From assembly GCF_018135625.1 (NCBI RefSeq), contig NZ_CP073078.1, forward strand, positions 5,178,501-5,242,500: a stretch of 64,000 bases of DNA. Reading direction: 5' to 3'. The notes under the pieces are model-generated. The model ran no database searches, was not told where the DNA came from, and worked only from the letters and a program-made list of their open reading frames with translations. This document shows, one piece after another, positions 26,785 to 35,574 of this stretch. This DNA is from Phenylobacterium montanum. GTDB taxonomy: Bacteria > Pseudomonadota > Alphaproteobacteria > Caulobacterales > Caulobacteraceae. The number at the start of each line of letters is the position of its first letter. The stretch's first letter is position 1. The translations under genes and the position numbers were made by a program.

Positions 26785-29700
26785 TTGGACGATGGTAGGA
26801 TAGACGGTGCGAGCGCGCCGCCGGAAGGGGTCCCTCCGGCGAACGGCTTCCTGTTGCCGGTCGGCGTCGCCTTAGCCACCTTTGGCCTGGCCGCCGTCAG
26901 CCTGCTCTATACCCGCGCGCTCGGCCACATCGCGGCGGTCTGGCCAGCCAACGCGATTCTCCTGTCGGCTCTCCTGAGCATCCGCACCTCGCGATGGGCC
27001 CTCGTCACCGCCTCGGCTTGGGCGGGGCTGGCGGGGGCCTTGCTTGTGGTATCTGGATTCAACTACTGGCCGGCGCCGATCATGGCTGCCTGCAACGCAG
27101 GCGAGGCGCTGCTCTGCGCCGCAGGTCTGCGCCGCGTCCTGGGACGAGACCTGGACCTCATAGAGGCCCGTGACCTATCGGTCTTTGTGGCGATGGCCGG
27201 CGTCGCTGCGCCCCTGGCCTCGGCGGTTCCGGCGGCCGCCATGCTGAGCTGGATCAAGCACGGACCATTCTTGCGCTACGCTGTCGAGTGGTTCGGCTCG
27301 ACAGGCCTGGGCTTTCTGATCCTGACGCCGGCGCTCACCGCCCTGACGCCGGAGGCGCTGGCGCCGCTCGCAAGTCCTGACCGACGGTGGCGGGCGATCG
27401 GCCTCTTCGCCCTGCTCGGCGTCAGCCTCGGGCTGGTGTTCCTGCAGAGCCGCAATTCGCTGCTGTTCCTGCTGATGCCGGTCCTGATGGCGATCACCTT
27501 CCTGCTGGAGCAGGCTGGCGGCGCACTGGCCATGCTCGTCACCGCCATCGTCGCCGTGGCCGCCAGCATCGTCGGCCGCAAGACCGCCGGGGCCGCGCCC
27601 GCGCAGCTGGTCAGTCAACTGCTGCAGATCCAGTTTTTCCTGGCGGTCGCTGTCGTCAGCGTGCTGGCCGCGGCGGCCGTGCTGGGGCGTCAGCGCAGGC
27701 TCACCGACACGCTGCGGGAATCTCTGGCCGAGACAGAAGCCGCCAGGGCGCTGGCCCTCGAGCACCAGAGATGGGCGGCAATGGCCGAGGAGATCGCCAG
27801 CGTCGGCCACTGGCGCTTCGACCTGGTCACGGGCGCGACCGTCTGGTCGGACGAAATTTACAGGATCTACGGTCTCGATCCCGCTGACGGAATCCCGGAC
27901 CGGGAAGACACGCTCAAGCTCTATCATCCTGACGATCAGCCGCTGGTACGGTCGAACTTCAACAGGTGCTGGCGCGACGGCGTTCCCTTCGCCGCCGAAG
28001 TGCGTGTGGTGCGGCCGGACGGCGCGGTCAGAAACGTGCTCTCGCGGGGCGCGGCCGAGCGCGACGCCGCCACCGGAAGGGTGCGGGCGATCTTCGGCGC
28101 CTTCATGGACATCACCGAAGCCAAGGCCGTCGAAAGGGTGCTGCGCGAGAGCGAAGAGCGCTATCGCATGCTGACCGACCGGGCGACGGACATCATCCTC
28201 CGCTACGACACCAGCGGCTTGATCGAGTTCGCTTCCCCCGCGGTTCGCCTGCTTGGCTACGAACCCGAGCAGGTCGTGGGCCGGCGCATGGGGGAGTTCG
28301 TGCATCCCGATGACGCCCGGGTCGCCGCCGAGGGGCGAAAGGCGGCGGCCGACGGCGTTTCCGGCGCCGAGGGCGACTGGCCCGACGTGCGCGTGCGCTG
28401 CGCCGACGGGGGGTGGATATGGGTTCAGGGCAGCCCCTCCGCCATCCGGAGCGAGCAGGGCGCCGTGATCGGGGTCGTGACCGTCCTACGGGATGTCACC
28501 GCGCGCAGGGCGATGGAAGACGAGCTGCGGCGCAAGAAGGCCGAGGCCGAAGCGGCCGACATCGCAAAGTCGGAATTCATGGCCAATATGAGCCATGAAA
28601 TTCGCACTCCGCTGACGGCGATCATCGGCTTTTCGGCGCTGCTCGAGCGGTTCGACGCCCTGCCGGAGCAGGCTCGGCGGCATGTGCAGCGTATCGTCGC
28701 CGGAGGGCAGGCCCTGCTGGACGTGGTCAATCACATCCTCGATTTCTCCAAGCTGGAGGCCGCCCAGGTCGAGTTGGACCCGCAGCCGTTTGACCCGGAA
28801 GCCCTGCTGGACGAGGCCATGGCCCTGGTGGCCGGGCAGGCGGCCTTCAAGGGGCTGGAACTGGTGCGTGCGCCAGCCGCGCCGCTGCCGCCTCGGGTGC
28901 TCGCCGATCCGGCGCGGGTCAAGCAGATCCTGCTCAACCTGCTGACCAACGCCGTCAAGTTCACCGACCAAGGCTCCGTCACCGTCTCAGCGCACTATCA
29001 TCGGCCGGCGGGGCGGCTGGAATTCGTCGTCAGCGACACCGGTTGCGGCATACCCGAGGACAAGCGCCACCGCCTGTTCGCGCGCTTCTCGCAGGTCGAC
29101 AGCTCACTCAGCCGGCGCCACGGGGGAACCGGGTTGGGCCTGGCGATCTGCAAGAGCCTGGTCGACCTGATGGGCGGTGAGATCGAGGTCGAATCCCGGG
29201 AAGGCGTCGGCTCGACTTTCCGCTTCGCGGTTCCGGCCCCCTTGAGCATCAGGGGAGAGGCCGAGCGGGAAGGGCGGGCCGCGAACGAGGCGCCGGCTGC
29301 TCCGGTCTGTCAGATCCTGATCGTGGATGATCGACCAGAGAACCGGGAGCTGGTCCGCAACATGCTGGAAGCGCTCGGTCATGTGGTGGTCGAGGCCGGC
29401 GGCGGCGCCCAGGCCTTGGCCCTGGCCTCCAGCCGCCCTTACGACCTGATCCTGATGGACTTGCAGATGCCGGGCATGGACGGTTTCGCCGCGGCGCGCG
29501 CCATCCGCAGCCGCGCTCCGGCCAACCGGGACACGCCGATCGTCGCGCTCAGCGCCAATGTCCTGGCCGAGCACGTCGCGCTTTGCTTCGAGGCCGGCAT
29601 GAACGACCACATCGGCAAGCCGGTTCGGATCGAGGACCTCGCGGCCAAGATCGCCGAATGGATGGCGCCGGACGACGAGCCGTCAGTGGCCGCCGGCTGA
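26785..29700 (+). CDS. MASE1-PAS hybrid histidine kinase
   Basis: A 971-residue sensor. The N-terminal 300 residues form about eight membrane helices of the MASE1 type (AVWPANAILLSALLS, WFGSTGLGFLILTPAL). Then two PAS domains (VGHWRFDLVTGATVWSDEIYRIYG; YRMLTDRATDIILRYDTSG), HisKA with NMSHEIRTPLTAIIGFS, HATPase (GTGLGLAICKSLVDLMGG) and a receiver (ILIVDDRPENRE, DLILMDLQMPGMDG, GKPV). The start is uncertain: TTG at 26785 is the best in-frame start before the first helix. It overlaps the convergent MFS gene by 18 bases. The signal is unknown; MASE1 domains are often linked to energy or redox status. Confidence 0.88.
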   Translation: MDDGRIDGASAPPEGVPPANGFLLPVGVALATFGLAAVSLLYTRALGHIAAVWPANAILLSALLSIRTSRWALVTASAWAGLAGALLVVSGFNYWPAPIMAACNAGEALLCAAGLRRVLGRDLDLIEARDLSVFVAMAGVAAPLASAVPAAAMLSWIKHGPFLRYAVEWFGSTGLGFLILTPALTALTPEALAPLASPDRRWRAIGLFALLGVSLGLVFLQSRNSLLFLLMPVLMAITFLLEQAGGALAMLVTAIVAVAASIVGRKTAGAAPAQLVSQLLQIQFFLAVAVVSVLAAAAVLGRQRRLTDTLRESLAETEAARALALEHQRWAAMAEEIASVGHWRFDLVTGATVWSDEIYRIYGLDPADGIPDREDTLKLYHPDDQPLVRSNFNRCWRDGVPFAAEVRVVRPDGAVRNVLSRGAAERDAATGRVRAIFGAFMDITEAKAVERVLRESEERYRMLTDRATDIILRYDTSGLIEFASPAVRLLGYEPEQVVGRRMGEFVHPDDARVAAEGRKAAADGVSGAEGDWPDVRVRCADGGWIWVQGSPSAIRSEQGAVIGVVTVLRDVTARRAMEDELRRKKAEAEAADIAKSEFMANMSHEIRTPLTAIIGFSALLERFDALPEQARRHVQRIVAGGQALLDVVNHILDFSKLEAAQVELDPQPFDPEALLDEAMALVAGQAAFKGLELVRAPAAPLPPRVLADPARVKQILLNLLTNAVKFTDQGSVTVSAHYHRPAGRLEFVVSDTGCGIPEDKRHRLFARFSQVDSSLSRRHGGTGLGLAICKSLVDLMGGEIEVESREGVGSTFRFAVPAPLSIRGEAEREGRAANEAPAAPVCQILIVDDRPENRELVRNMLEALGHVVVEAGGGAQALALASSRPYDLILMDLQMPGMDGFAAARAIRSRAPANRDTPIVALSANVLAEHVALCFEAGMNDHIGKPVRIEDLAAKIAEWMAPDDEPSVAAG

Positions 29701-31227
29701 CAGGTCCACCGCTGCGCGCGGCTTGGGCGCCAGCCACACCGACATCGAGGCGATGCAGAACACCAGGGCGCAGATGGCGAACACCTTGTCGGTGGCCAGC
29801 ATCACCGATTGGCTTTGCACCAGGCCGTCCAGCTGCTGCAGCGCCTGGTCGGCGTTGAAACCCAGTCCCTGGAACAGGTTTAGGGTCTGCTGCGGGGCGA
29901 TCAGCGCCCCGGAAATGTCGGAATGGCGGGCGGCGGCCAGGTTTTCCCAGGCGGTGGTGGTCAACGAGGTGCCGAAGGCGCCGGCGGTGGTGCGCATGAA
30001 GTTCATCAGGCCGGCTGCCGATGCCGTCTCCTGGGGCTCCACCGCCCCCAGCGCCAGGCCGGTCAGCGGCACGAAGAAGAATGGCATGCCGAAGCCCATG
30101 GCCAGCTGCGGGGCGGCCAGGCCCCAAAAGCCGATATTGGGGGCGAAGAAGGCCCGCCACAGGGTGACCGAGGCCAGCACCAGAATGCCGAACGAGACCA
30201 GGGCGCGCGGATCGACCTTGCCCATCAGCTTTGCCGCGATCGGCGACATCACCACCGCAAGCACGCCTTGGAAGGCCATCACCCGGCCCGCCCAGGCGGC
30301 GGTGTAGCCCATGTTGGTCTGCAGCCAGAGCGGGATCAGCACCACCGAGGAGAAGAACGCCCCGAAGGCGAGGCACATGATCACCGTCGAGGCGGAAAAG
30401 CCCCGGTGGCGGAAGATGCGCAGGTCGACGATCGGGTGCGCCTCGGTCATCTCCCAGATCACGAACGAGATGAAGCCGAGCACGGCGACGATCGCCAGGG
30501 TGAGGATGAAGGGCGAGGCGAACCAATCGAGGTCCTTGCCCTTGTCCAGCATGATCTGCATGGCCCCGATCCACAGGATCAGCAGGCCCAGGCCAACGAA
30601 ATCGACGGGCAGCCGCTGCACCTTGGTTTCGGCAGGCTTCAGCATGCGCCAGGCGAAGAAGCCGGCCACGGCGGCGATCGGCACGTTGATATAGAACACC
30701 CAGGGCCAGCCGATGTCGTCGCAGATCGCGCCGCCCAGGAGCGGCCCGGCGATCGGCCCCACCACCGTGGTCATGCTCCACAGGCCCAGGGCCGCGCCCT
30801 GTAGCCTGGGCGGAAAGATCCGGCGCAGCAGGGTTTGCGAGAGGGGCATCATTGGCCCCCCCATCAGCCCTTGCCCGATGCGGAACGCGACCAGGGCGCC
30901 GAGCGAGGGCGCCACGCCGCAAAGGGCCGAGAACAGGCCGAAACCGATCATGGCCGCAACAAAAGTCTTCACCGCACCGAAGCGGTTCGCGAGCCATCCG
31001 GTAAGCGGCACCGTGACCGCCTCGGCCACGGCGTAGGAGGTGATCACCCAGGTGCCCTGGCTGGGCGAGACCGCCAGGCCGCCGGCGATGTTGGGGACCG
31101 AGACGTTGGCGATGGTGGTGTCCAGCACCACCATGAAATTGGCCAGCGCCAGAAGGGAGCCGGCGATCCAGAGTGTCGATCCGCTCATGGGAGCGAAATC
31201 GTCGGCGCCGGGGCGGGAGTCGGCCAT
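29683..31227 (-). CDS. DHA2-family MFS drug exporter (EmrB-like)
   Basis: A 514-residue transporter with 14 predicted membrane helices. DHA2 motifs are visible: MVVLDTTIANVSVPNIAGGL in the first helix, SQGTWVITSYAVAEAVTVPLTGWLANRFG, and FRIGQGLMGGPMMPLSQ. It should work as the inner-membrane pump of a tripartite system with the HlyD and NodT proteins encoded just upstream on the same strand (32-base gap), driven by proton motive force. AGGAG precedes the ATG. Confidence 0.93.
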   Translation of the reverse strand: MADSRPGADDFAPMSGSTLWIAGSLLALANFMVVLDTTIANVSVPNIAGGLAVSPSQGTWVITSYAVAEAVTVPLTGWLANRFGAVKTFVAAMIGFGLFSALCGVAPSLGALVAFRIGQGLMGGPMMPLSQTLLRRIFPPRLQGAALGLWSMTTVVGPIAGPLLGGAICDDIGWPWVFYINVPIAAVAGFFAWRMLKPAETKVQRLPVDFVGLGLLILWIGAMQIMLDKGKDLDWFASPFILTLAIVAVLGFISFVIWEMTEAHPIVDLRIFRHRGFSASTVIMCLAFGAFFSSVVLIPLWLQTNMGYTAAWAGRVMAFQGVLAVVMSPIAAKLMGKVDPRALVSFGILVLASVTLWRAFFAPNIGFWGLAAPQLAMGFGMPFFFVPLTGLALGAVEPQETASAAGLMNFMRTTAGAFGTSLTTTAWENLAAARHSDISGALIAPQQTLNLFQGLGFNADQALQQLDGLVQSQSVMLATDKVFAICALVFCIASMSVWLAPKPRAAVDLSAGGH

Positions 31228-31259
31228 GGCCTGGGCTCCTGGAATGCGGGGAAGTGGGA

Positions 31260-32423
31260 CTATTGCGAGACGTCGACGTCGGCGGTCATGGAAAGGCCGA
31301 CCCGCAGCGGGTGCTCCTTCATGTCTTCGGGAGCGATGGCGATGCGCACCGGCAGCCGCTGCACCACCTTGATCCAGTTGCCCGTGGCGTTCTGCGCCGG
31401 GATCAGCGAGAAGGCCGCGCCCGTGCCGCCGCCCAGGCCGACCACCTTGCCGTGGAACTTCACGCCCGAGCCGTAGTAGTCGGACGTCAGGGTCACCGGT
31501 TGGCCGACCTTCATCTTGCGCAGCTGCACTTCCTTGAAGTTGGCGTCGACATAGGACTGGGTGATCGGGACCACGGTCAGAAGGTTGGCGCCGACCGCGA
31601 CGCGCTGGCCGACCGCCACGTTCTTCTTGGCGATCACTCCGTCGATTGGCGCGCGCAGCACGGTGCGGTCGAGATCCAGCTGGGCGGCGGCGACACGGGC
31701 GCGGGCGGCGGCGACCTCCGGATTCTGGTCGGCGGAGACCCCGCTGATCAGGGCGGTATTGATGTCGCGCGCCCCGCCGGCGGCGATGCGATTGGCCACC
31801 GCCTGGGCCTTGGCGGCCCTGGCCTGGGCCAGGGCTGCTTCGGCGGTCTTGAAGGCGTTCTCCGCCTGGGTCAGCTCGTCGCCCGAGACCGCCCCCGACG
31901 AGGCCAGCTTCTCCCGCCGACCGTATTCGGTGCGGGCTCGGTCGAGATCTGACTGGGCGGCGACGATCCGCGAGTCGGCGCTGACCACCTCGGCATCGCG
32001 GGCGGCGATCTGGCCGCTCAGCGCGCCTTCATTGGCGAAATAGCCCTGCACCTTGCGCTCGGCCTGGCCCAGCTGGGCCTGGGCTTGAGCGAGGGTGATC
32101 TTCTGGTCGGTGTCGTCCAGCTGCACCAGTACGTCGCCCTGCTTCACCGGCTGGGTGTCGATCACATTGACCTTGACCACCTGGGCGGCGATCTGCGGCG
32201 TCAGGGTGGCGCTGTCGGCGCCCACATAGGCGTTGTCGGTGACCTCGTGCCGGCTGCCGATCAAGAGCCAGTAGCCGCCGGCGCCCAAAGCGGCCAGGAC
32301 AACGGCGCCCCCCAGCAGGCCGAACAGCTGGGCGCGGCGAGCTTTCGGGTCGCGCGTGGCGGCGGTGGACGGGGCTTCGGCGACGGGTGGAGTCTGCAGG
32401 CGGGCGGCGGCTGAATCGGCCAT
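31260..32423 (-). CDS. HlyD-family membrane fusion protein (EmrA-like)
   Basis: A 387-residue periplasmic adaptor: one N-terminal membrane helix (LFGLLGGAVVLAALGAGGYWLLI), lipoyl halves (DNAYVGADSATLTPQIAAQVVKV and LRAPIDGVIAKKNVAVGQRV), a long coiled-coil hairpin between them rich in Ala/Glu/Gln, and a beta-barrel domain. The ATG at 32423 was preferred over one three codons earlier because AAGGA then has proper spacing. It links the MFS pump to the outer-membrane factor. Confidence 0.93.
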   Translation of the reverse strand: MADSAAARLQTPPVAEAPSTAATRDPKARRAQLFGLLGGAVVLAALGAGGYWLLIGSRHEVTDNAYVGADSATLTPQIAAQVVKVNVIDTQPVKQGDVLVQLDDTDQKITLAQAQAQLGQAERKVQGYFANEGALSGQIAARDAEVVSADSRIVAAQSDLDRARTEYGRREKLASSGAVSGDELTQAENAFKTAEAALAQARAAKAQAVANRIAAGGARDINTALISGVSADQNPEVAAARARVAAAQLDLDRTVLRAPIDGVIAKKNVAVGQRVAVGANLLTVVPITQSYVDANFKEVQLRKMKVGQPVTLTSDYYGSGVKFHGKVVGLGGGTGAAFSLIPAQNATGNWIKVVQRLPVRIAIAPEDMKEHPLRVGLSMTADVDVSQ

Positions 32424-32470
32424 GGGAGGCATTCCTTGCGGGGGCGTGGCGTTGGTCTGTGTCGGGTGGG

Positions 32471-33961
32471 TCAGGCGCCGTTGAAGGCGCCGCTGAGCTT
32501 CTGCTGGCCGGCGTCGGCGAAGCCGCCGCCGAGGGATTTGACGAGCTGGACATCGAGGGTGAAGGCGCGCGCCTCCAGGTCGACCACCGTGCGGCGGCTC
32601 TCCAGGACCCGGTCCTCGGCGATCAGCACGCTCTGATAGTTGGCGAGGCCGCCCTCATACCGCAGGCGGGCGACCCGATAGGCCTCCTCCTCGCCGGCCA
32701 GGGCGTCGCGGCTCTCTTTCAGGCGGGTGGTCAAGGACCGCTCGGCGGCGGCGGCGTCCGCCACCTCGCGGAAGGCCTGGGTAACCGCCCCGTCATAGCT
32801 GGCCACGGCGCTCGCGTAGTCGGCTTCCGCGCCCTTGAGGTTGGCGCGGAGGCGCCCGCCCTCGAAAATCGGCAGGGTGATGGCCGGGCCGGCCTGGCCT
32901 ATGCCCGAGCCTGACTTGAACAGCTCGCGCAGATAGAGCGACTCGTAGCCGGCGAAGCCGGCCAGGTTCACGTCCGGATAGAACTGAGCCTTGGCCACGC
33001 CGATGCGCTTGGCGGCCGCTTCGGCGCGCCAGCGGGCGGCGGCCACGTCCGGCCGCCGGCCCACGAGGTCTGCAGCCAGGTTTTGCGGCAGGCCGAAGGC
33101 CTTGAGCGAAGCCTTGGCCGGGCGGGCGATCGCCAGCCCCCGGTCCGGCCCGGCGCCCAGTAGCGCCGCCAGCTGGTTGCGGGTCTCGCTGATTTGCTCG
33201 TCGATCGCCGCCAGCTCAGCCCGGGCCGCCGGCGCCCCGGCTTCCGCCTGCTTCAGCTCGCCCTGGGTGTCCAGCCCGTTGGTCACCCGGCGGCTGACCA
33301 GGTCCAGGGTCTCCAGGCGAGACTGCACCGAGCGCTCGGCCACGTCGCGCTCGGCGAACAGGCGGGCGAGGTCTGCATAGGTCGCTGCGACGGCGGTGGA
33401 GAGGGTCAGGCGCGCCTCGGCGGCGTCGGCCGCGCTGGCCTTGGTTTCCGAGGTCGCCGCGGCGATCTGCGAACGCGTCTTGCCCCAGAAGTCGAGCTCC
33501 CAGCTGAAATTCAGCCGCAGGTCGCCGACGTCGTTATAGCCCTTGGGCACGAACTGGGGCGGGATGCCCAGGTGATAGCTCTGCTTGCTCTCGACCGCCG
33601 AGGCCTTGCCTTCGAGCGTGGGGAACAGGCCGGCCTGGGCGGTGGCCGCCTCGGCCTCGGCGTGCTGGATGCGAGAACGGGCGGCGGCCATGTTCGGCGA
33701 GCCGGCCAGGGCCTCATCGACCAATTGGTTCAGCTGCGGGTCGCCATAGGCCTTCCACCAGCCGTCGGCCGGCCAGTCGACGGCCGGAGCGGCGAAACTC
33801 TGGCTGGTCGCATAGGCGCCCGCGGCCTTGGCGACCGGCGGCGGCGCCGAGTGGGGCAGGCTGGCGCAGGCTGAAAGCGCCAGGGCGCTGGTCGAGGCGA
33901 GAGTAAGAACGAGACGCGATTGCAGTGCGGGCCGCTGCGCGCTCTTGGGTGGCGAACCCAT
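32471..33961 (-). CDS. NodT-family outer-membrane efflux lipoprotein
   Basis: A 496-residue TolC-like outer-membrane factor. It has a lipoprotein signal (LTLASTSALALSACASLP, lipid Cys in the lipobox) and two OEP repeats (WWKAYGDPQLNQLVDEAL; SWELDFWGKTRSQIAAATSE; PDVAAARWRAEAAAKRIGVAKAQFYPDVNL). It is the first gene of the efflux operon, followed after 47 bases by the adaptor. Its promoter region contains two TetR-type operators. Confidence 0.93.
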   Translation of the reverse strand: MGSPPKSAQRPALQSRLVLTLASTSALALSACASLPHSAPPPVAKAAGAYATSQSFAAPAVDWPADGWWKAYGDPQLNQLVDEALAGSPNMAAARSRIQHAEAEAATAQAGLFPTLEGKASAVESKQSYHLGIPPQFVPKGYNDVGDLRLNFSWELDFWGKTRSQIAAATSETKASAADAAEARLTLSTAVAATYADLARLFAERDVAERSVQSRLETLDLVSRRVTNGLDTQGELKQAEAGAPAARAELAAIDEQISETRNQLAALLGAGPDRGLAIARPAKASLKAFGLPQNLAADLVGRRPDVAAARWRAEAAAKRIGVAKAQFYPDVNLAGFAGYESLYLRELFKSGSGIGQAGPAITLPIFEGGRLRANLKGAEADYASAVASYDGAVTQAFREVADAAAAERSLTTRLKESRDALAGEEEAYRVARLRYEGGLANYQSVLIAEDRVLESRRTVVDLEARAFTLDVQLVKSLGGGFADAGQQKLSGAFNGA

Positions 33962-33983
33962 GTCGATGCCCCTGTATCAAAAA

Positions 33984-34004
33984 TTGACCGTACGGTACGG
34001 TCAA
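33984..34004. promoter_or_regulatory. TetR operator O1 (perfect palindrome)
   Basis: Arms TTGACCGTAC and GTACGGTCAA around one central base: a perfect ten-base inverted repeat, 22 bases before the NodT start codon. It is almost certainly the binding site of the divergently encoded TetR regulator and overlaps the likely promoter of the efflux operon. Confidence 0.85.
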
Positions 34005-34039
34005 CCTATATGGGCGCCGATTGCGCCTGTCGAGGAAAA

Positions 34040-34054
34040 ACCGTACTGTACGGT
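34040..34054. promoter_or_regulatory. TetR operator O2
   Basis: ACCGTAC-T-GTACGGT, the same core as O1, five bases before the TetR start codon. This supports autoregulation. The O1 to O2 centre distance is 53 bases, about five helical turns, so both sites lie on the same DNA face. Confidence 0.8.
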
Positions 34055-34059
34055 CAGAT

Positions 34060-34689
34060 ATGATTGAAACGCCGCAGATCAACCGCCGGGACCAACGCCG
34101 CGAAGCGATTTTGAAGATCGCTCAGGGGGTTTTCCTTGAAGAAGGCTTCGCCGCCGCCTCGATGTCGACGATCGCGTCGCGGCTGGGCGGCTCCAAGGGC
34201 ACGCTCTACAACTACTTCAAAAGCAAGGACGAACTGTTCGCGGCTTATGTCCAGGATGCCTGCGCCAAGGTCCAGGAGGAAACCTTCGACCACCGCCTGG
34301 ACGACGCCGATCCGGTAGAAGTCGTCCTGCAGCGCGTTGGCGAAAGCCTGCTGGGCCACATCTATTCCGAGTGGGCCACCGACACCTTCCGGCTGATCAT
34401 CGCCGAAGCGAAGCGCTCGCCCGAGCTGGCCCGCATCTTCTATAGCGCAGGCCCCACCGCCGGCCGCGACCGGCTCGCCGCCTATTTCGCCCGCGCGGCC
34501 GCCCGCGGCGCCCTGGCGATCGATGATGGCCACAGGGCGGCGGAACAGTTCATCGGACTGTGCCGAGGGGACAGGCATTTCCGCCTGGTCTTGAATCTCG
34601 AGCCGAAGCCGAGCGAAGCGGAAATCGCCGCCGACGTTTCGGCCGCGGTCAAAATGTTCATGGCCGCCTACGGGCCGGTCGATCGGTAA
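34060..34689 (+). CDS. TetR-family repressor of the efflux operon
   Basis: A 209-residue regulator: N-terminal HTH (RREAILKIAQGVFLEEGFAAASMSTIASRLGGSKGTLYNYFKSKDELFAAY) and an all-helical ligand-binding domain of the AcrR C-terminal type. The ATG at 34060 follows operator O2 immediately; the longer open frame would read through the operator. It is divergent from the NodT-HlyD-MFS operon. The inducer is unknown. Confidence 0.93.
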   Translation: MIETPQINRRDQRREAILKIAQGVFLEEGFAAASMSTIASRLGGSKGTLYNYFKSKDELFAAYVQDACAKVQEETFDHRLDDADPVEVVLQRVGESLLGHIYSEWATDTFRLIIAEAKRSPELARIFYSAGPTAGRDRLAAYFARAAARGALAIDDGHRAAEQFIGLCRGDRHFRLVLNLEPKPSEAEIAADVSAAVKMFMAAYGPVDR

Positions 34690-34857
34690 TATTCAGTGAC
34701 GAATTGCGACGGTTCTGTTTCATTCGCGTGAATATTTTACGTATGTCGTGGATATTTAACCTTATTCGAATGCTGGTCTATTGACGCCTGCTTGATATTT
34801 GCGCGATCGATTCGGTTTGTTCTTGGGCGAGTTTCTATCGGTTGTCTGGGGTGGAAT
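34690..34857. other. AT-rich intergenic stretch before the two-component genes
   Basis: About 170 bases with far lower GC than the surroundings (GTGAATATTTTACGTATG, GGATATTTAACCTTATTCG). Likely the promoter of the response-regulator operon; possibly a relic of inserted DNA. No repeat or coding sequence was seen. Confidence 0.4.
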
Positions 34858-35574
34858 ATGCAGGGCGACCCGACTGGGGAACGCTGCGAAGGCGCGTTGC
34901 GCGCGTTGCTGATCGAAGACGAACCCGAAACCGTAGCCCACGTGGCTGAGGGGCTCGCGGCGGCTGGCTGGGCGGTCGAGGTCGCCAGCGATGGCGGCCG
35001 AGGCTATGAACTCGCCCGCCTGGGCGATTTCGACGTTCTGGTCGTCGATCGCATGTTGCCCCAACTGGATGGGCTGGCCCTGGTGAAAAAGCTGAGGGCG
35101 GGACAAGTCGCCACGCCGGCCCTGTTCGTCACCGCCATGGGGGCCATCGCCGACCGGGTCGATGGCCTGGAGGGCGGCGGGGACGACTATCTGGTCAAGC
35201 CGTTCTCGTTCGCCGAGTTGCAAGCCAGGGTCAACGCCCTGGTACGCCGCGCCCAGACCCAGCCGCGCGAGCGTACCCAGCTGCAGGTGCGCAACCTTGT
35301 CCTCGATCGGCTGGCCCGCACGGTCCGGCGCGGCGAGCGCGAGATCGAACTCCTGCCCTTGGAGTTCAAGCTCATGGAGTTCCTGCTGATGCACGTCGGC
35401 CAGCTGGTCACCCGGACCATGCTGCTGGAACAGGTCTGGGGCTTCCATTTCGACCCTCGCACCAACATCGTCGAGACCCACATCAGCCGCATCCGCGGCA
35501 AGATCGACGAACCCGGCGAGCCCGCCCTGATCGCCACCGTGCGCGGCGCTGGCTATCTGGTGGCTGGCGAATGA
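34858..35574 (+). CDS. OmpR/PhoB-type response regulator
   Basis: A 238-residue protein: receiver (ALLIEDEPETVAHV, phospho-Asp in LVVDRMLPQLDG, LVKPFSFAEL) and winged-helix DNA-binding domain (IELLPLEFKLMEFLLMHVGQLVTRTMLLEQVWGF, ETHISRIRGKID). The ATG at 34858 was chosen because the receiver starts 18 residues later and the frame upstream is AT rich. Its stop overlaps the start of the kinase gene (ATGA). The target may be the TonB-dependent receptor gene downstream, but no repeated binding site was found. Confidence 0.93.
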   Translation: MQGDPTGERCEGALRALLIEDEPETVAHVAEGLAAAGWAVEVASDGGRGYELARLGDFDVLVVDRMLPQLDGLALVKKLRAGQVATPALFVTAMGAIADRVDGLEGGGDDYLVKPFSFAELQARVNALVRRAQTQPRERTQLQVRNLVLDRLARTVRRGEREIELLPLEFKLMEFLLMHVGQLVTRTMLLEQVWGFHFDPRTNIVETHISRIRGKIDEPGEPALIATVRGAGYLVAGE

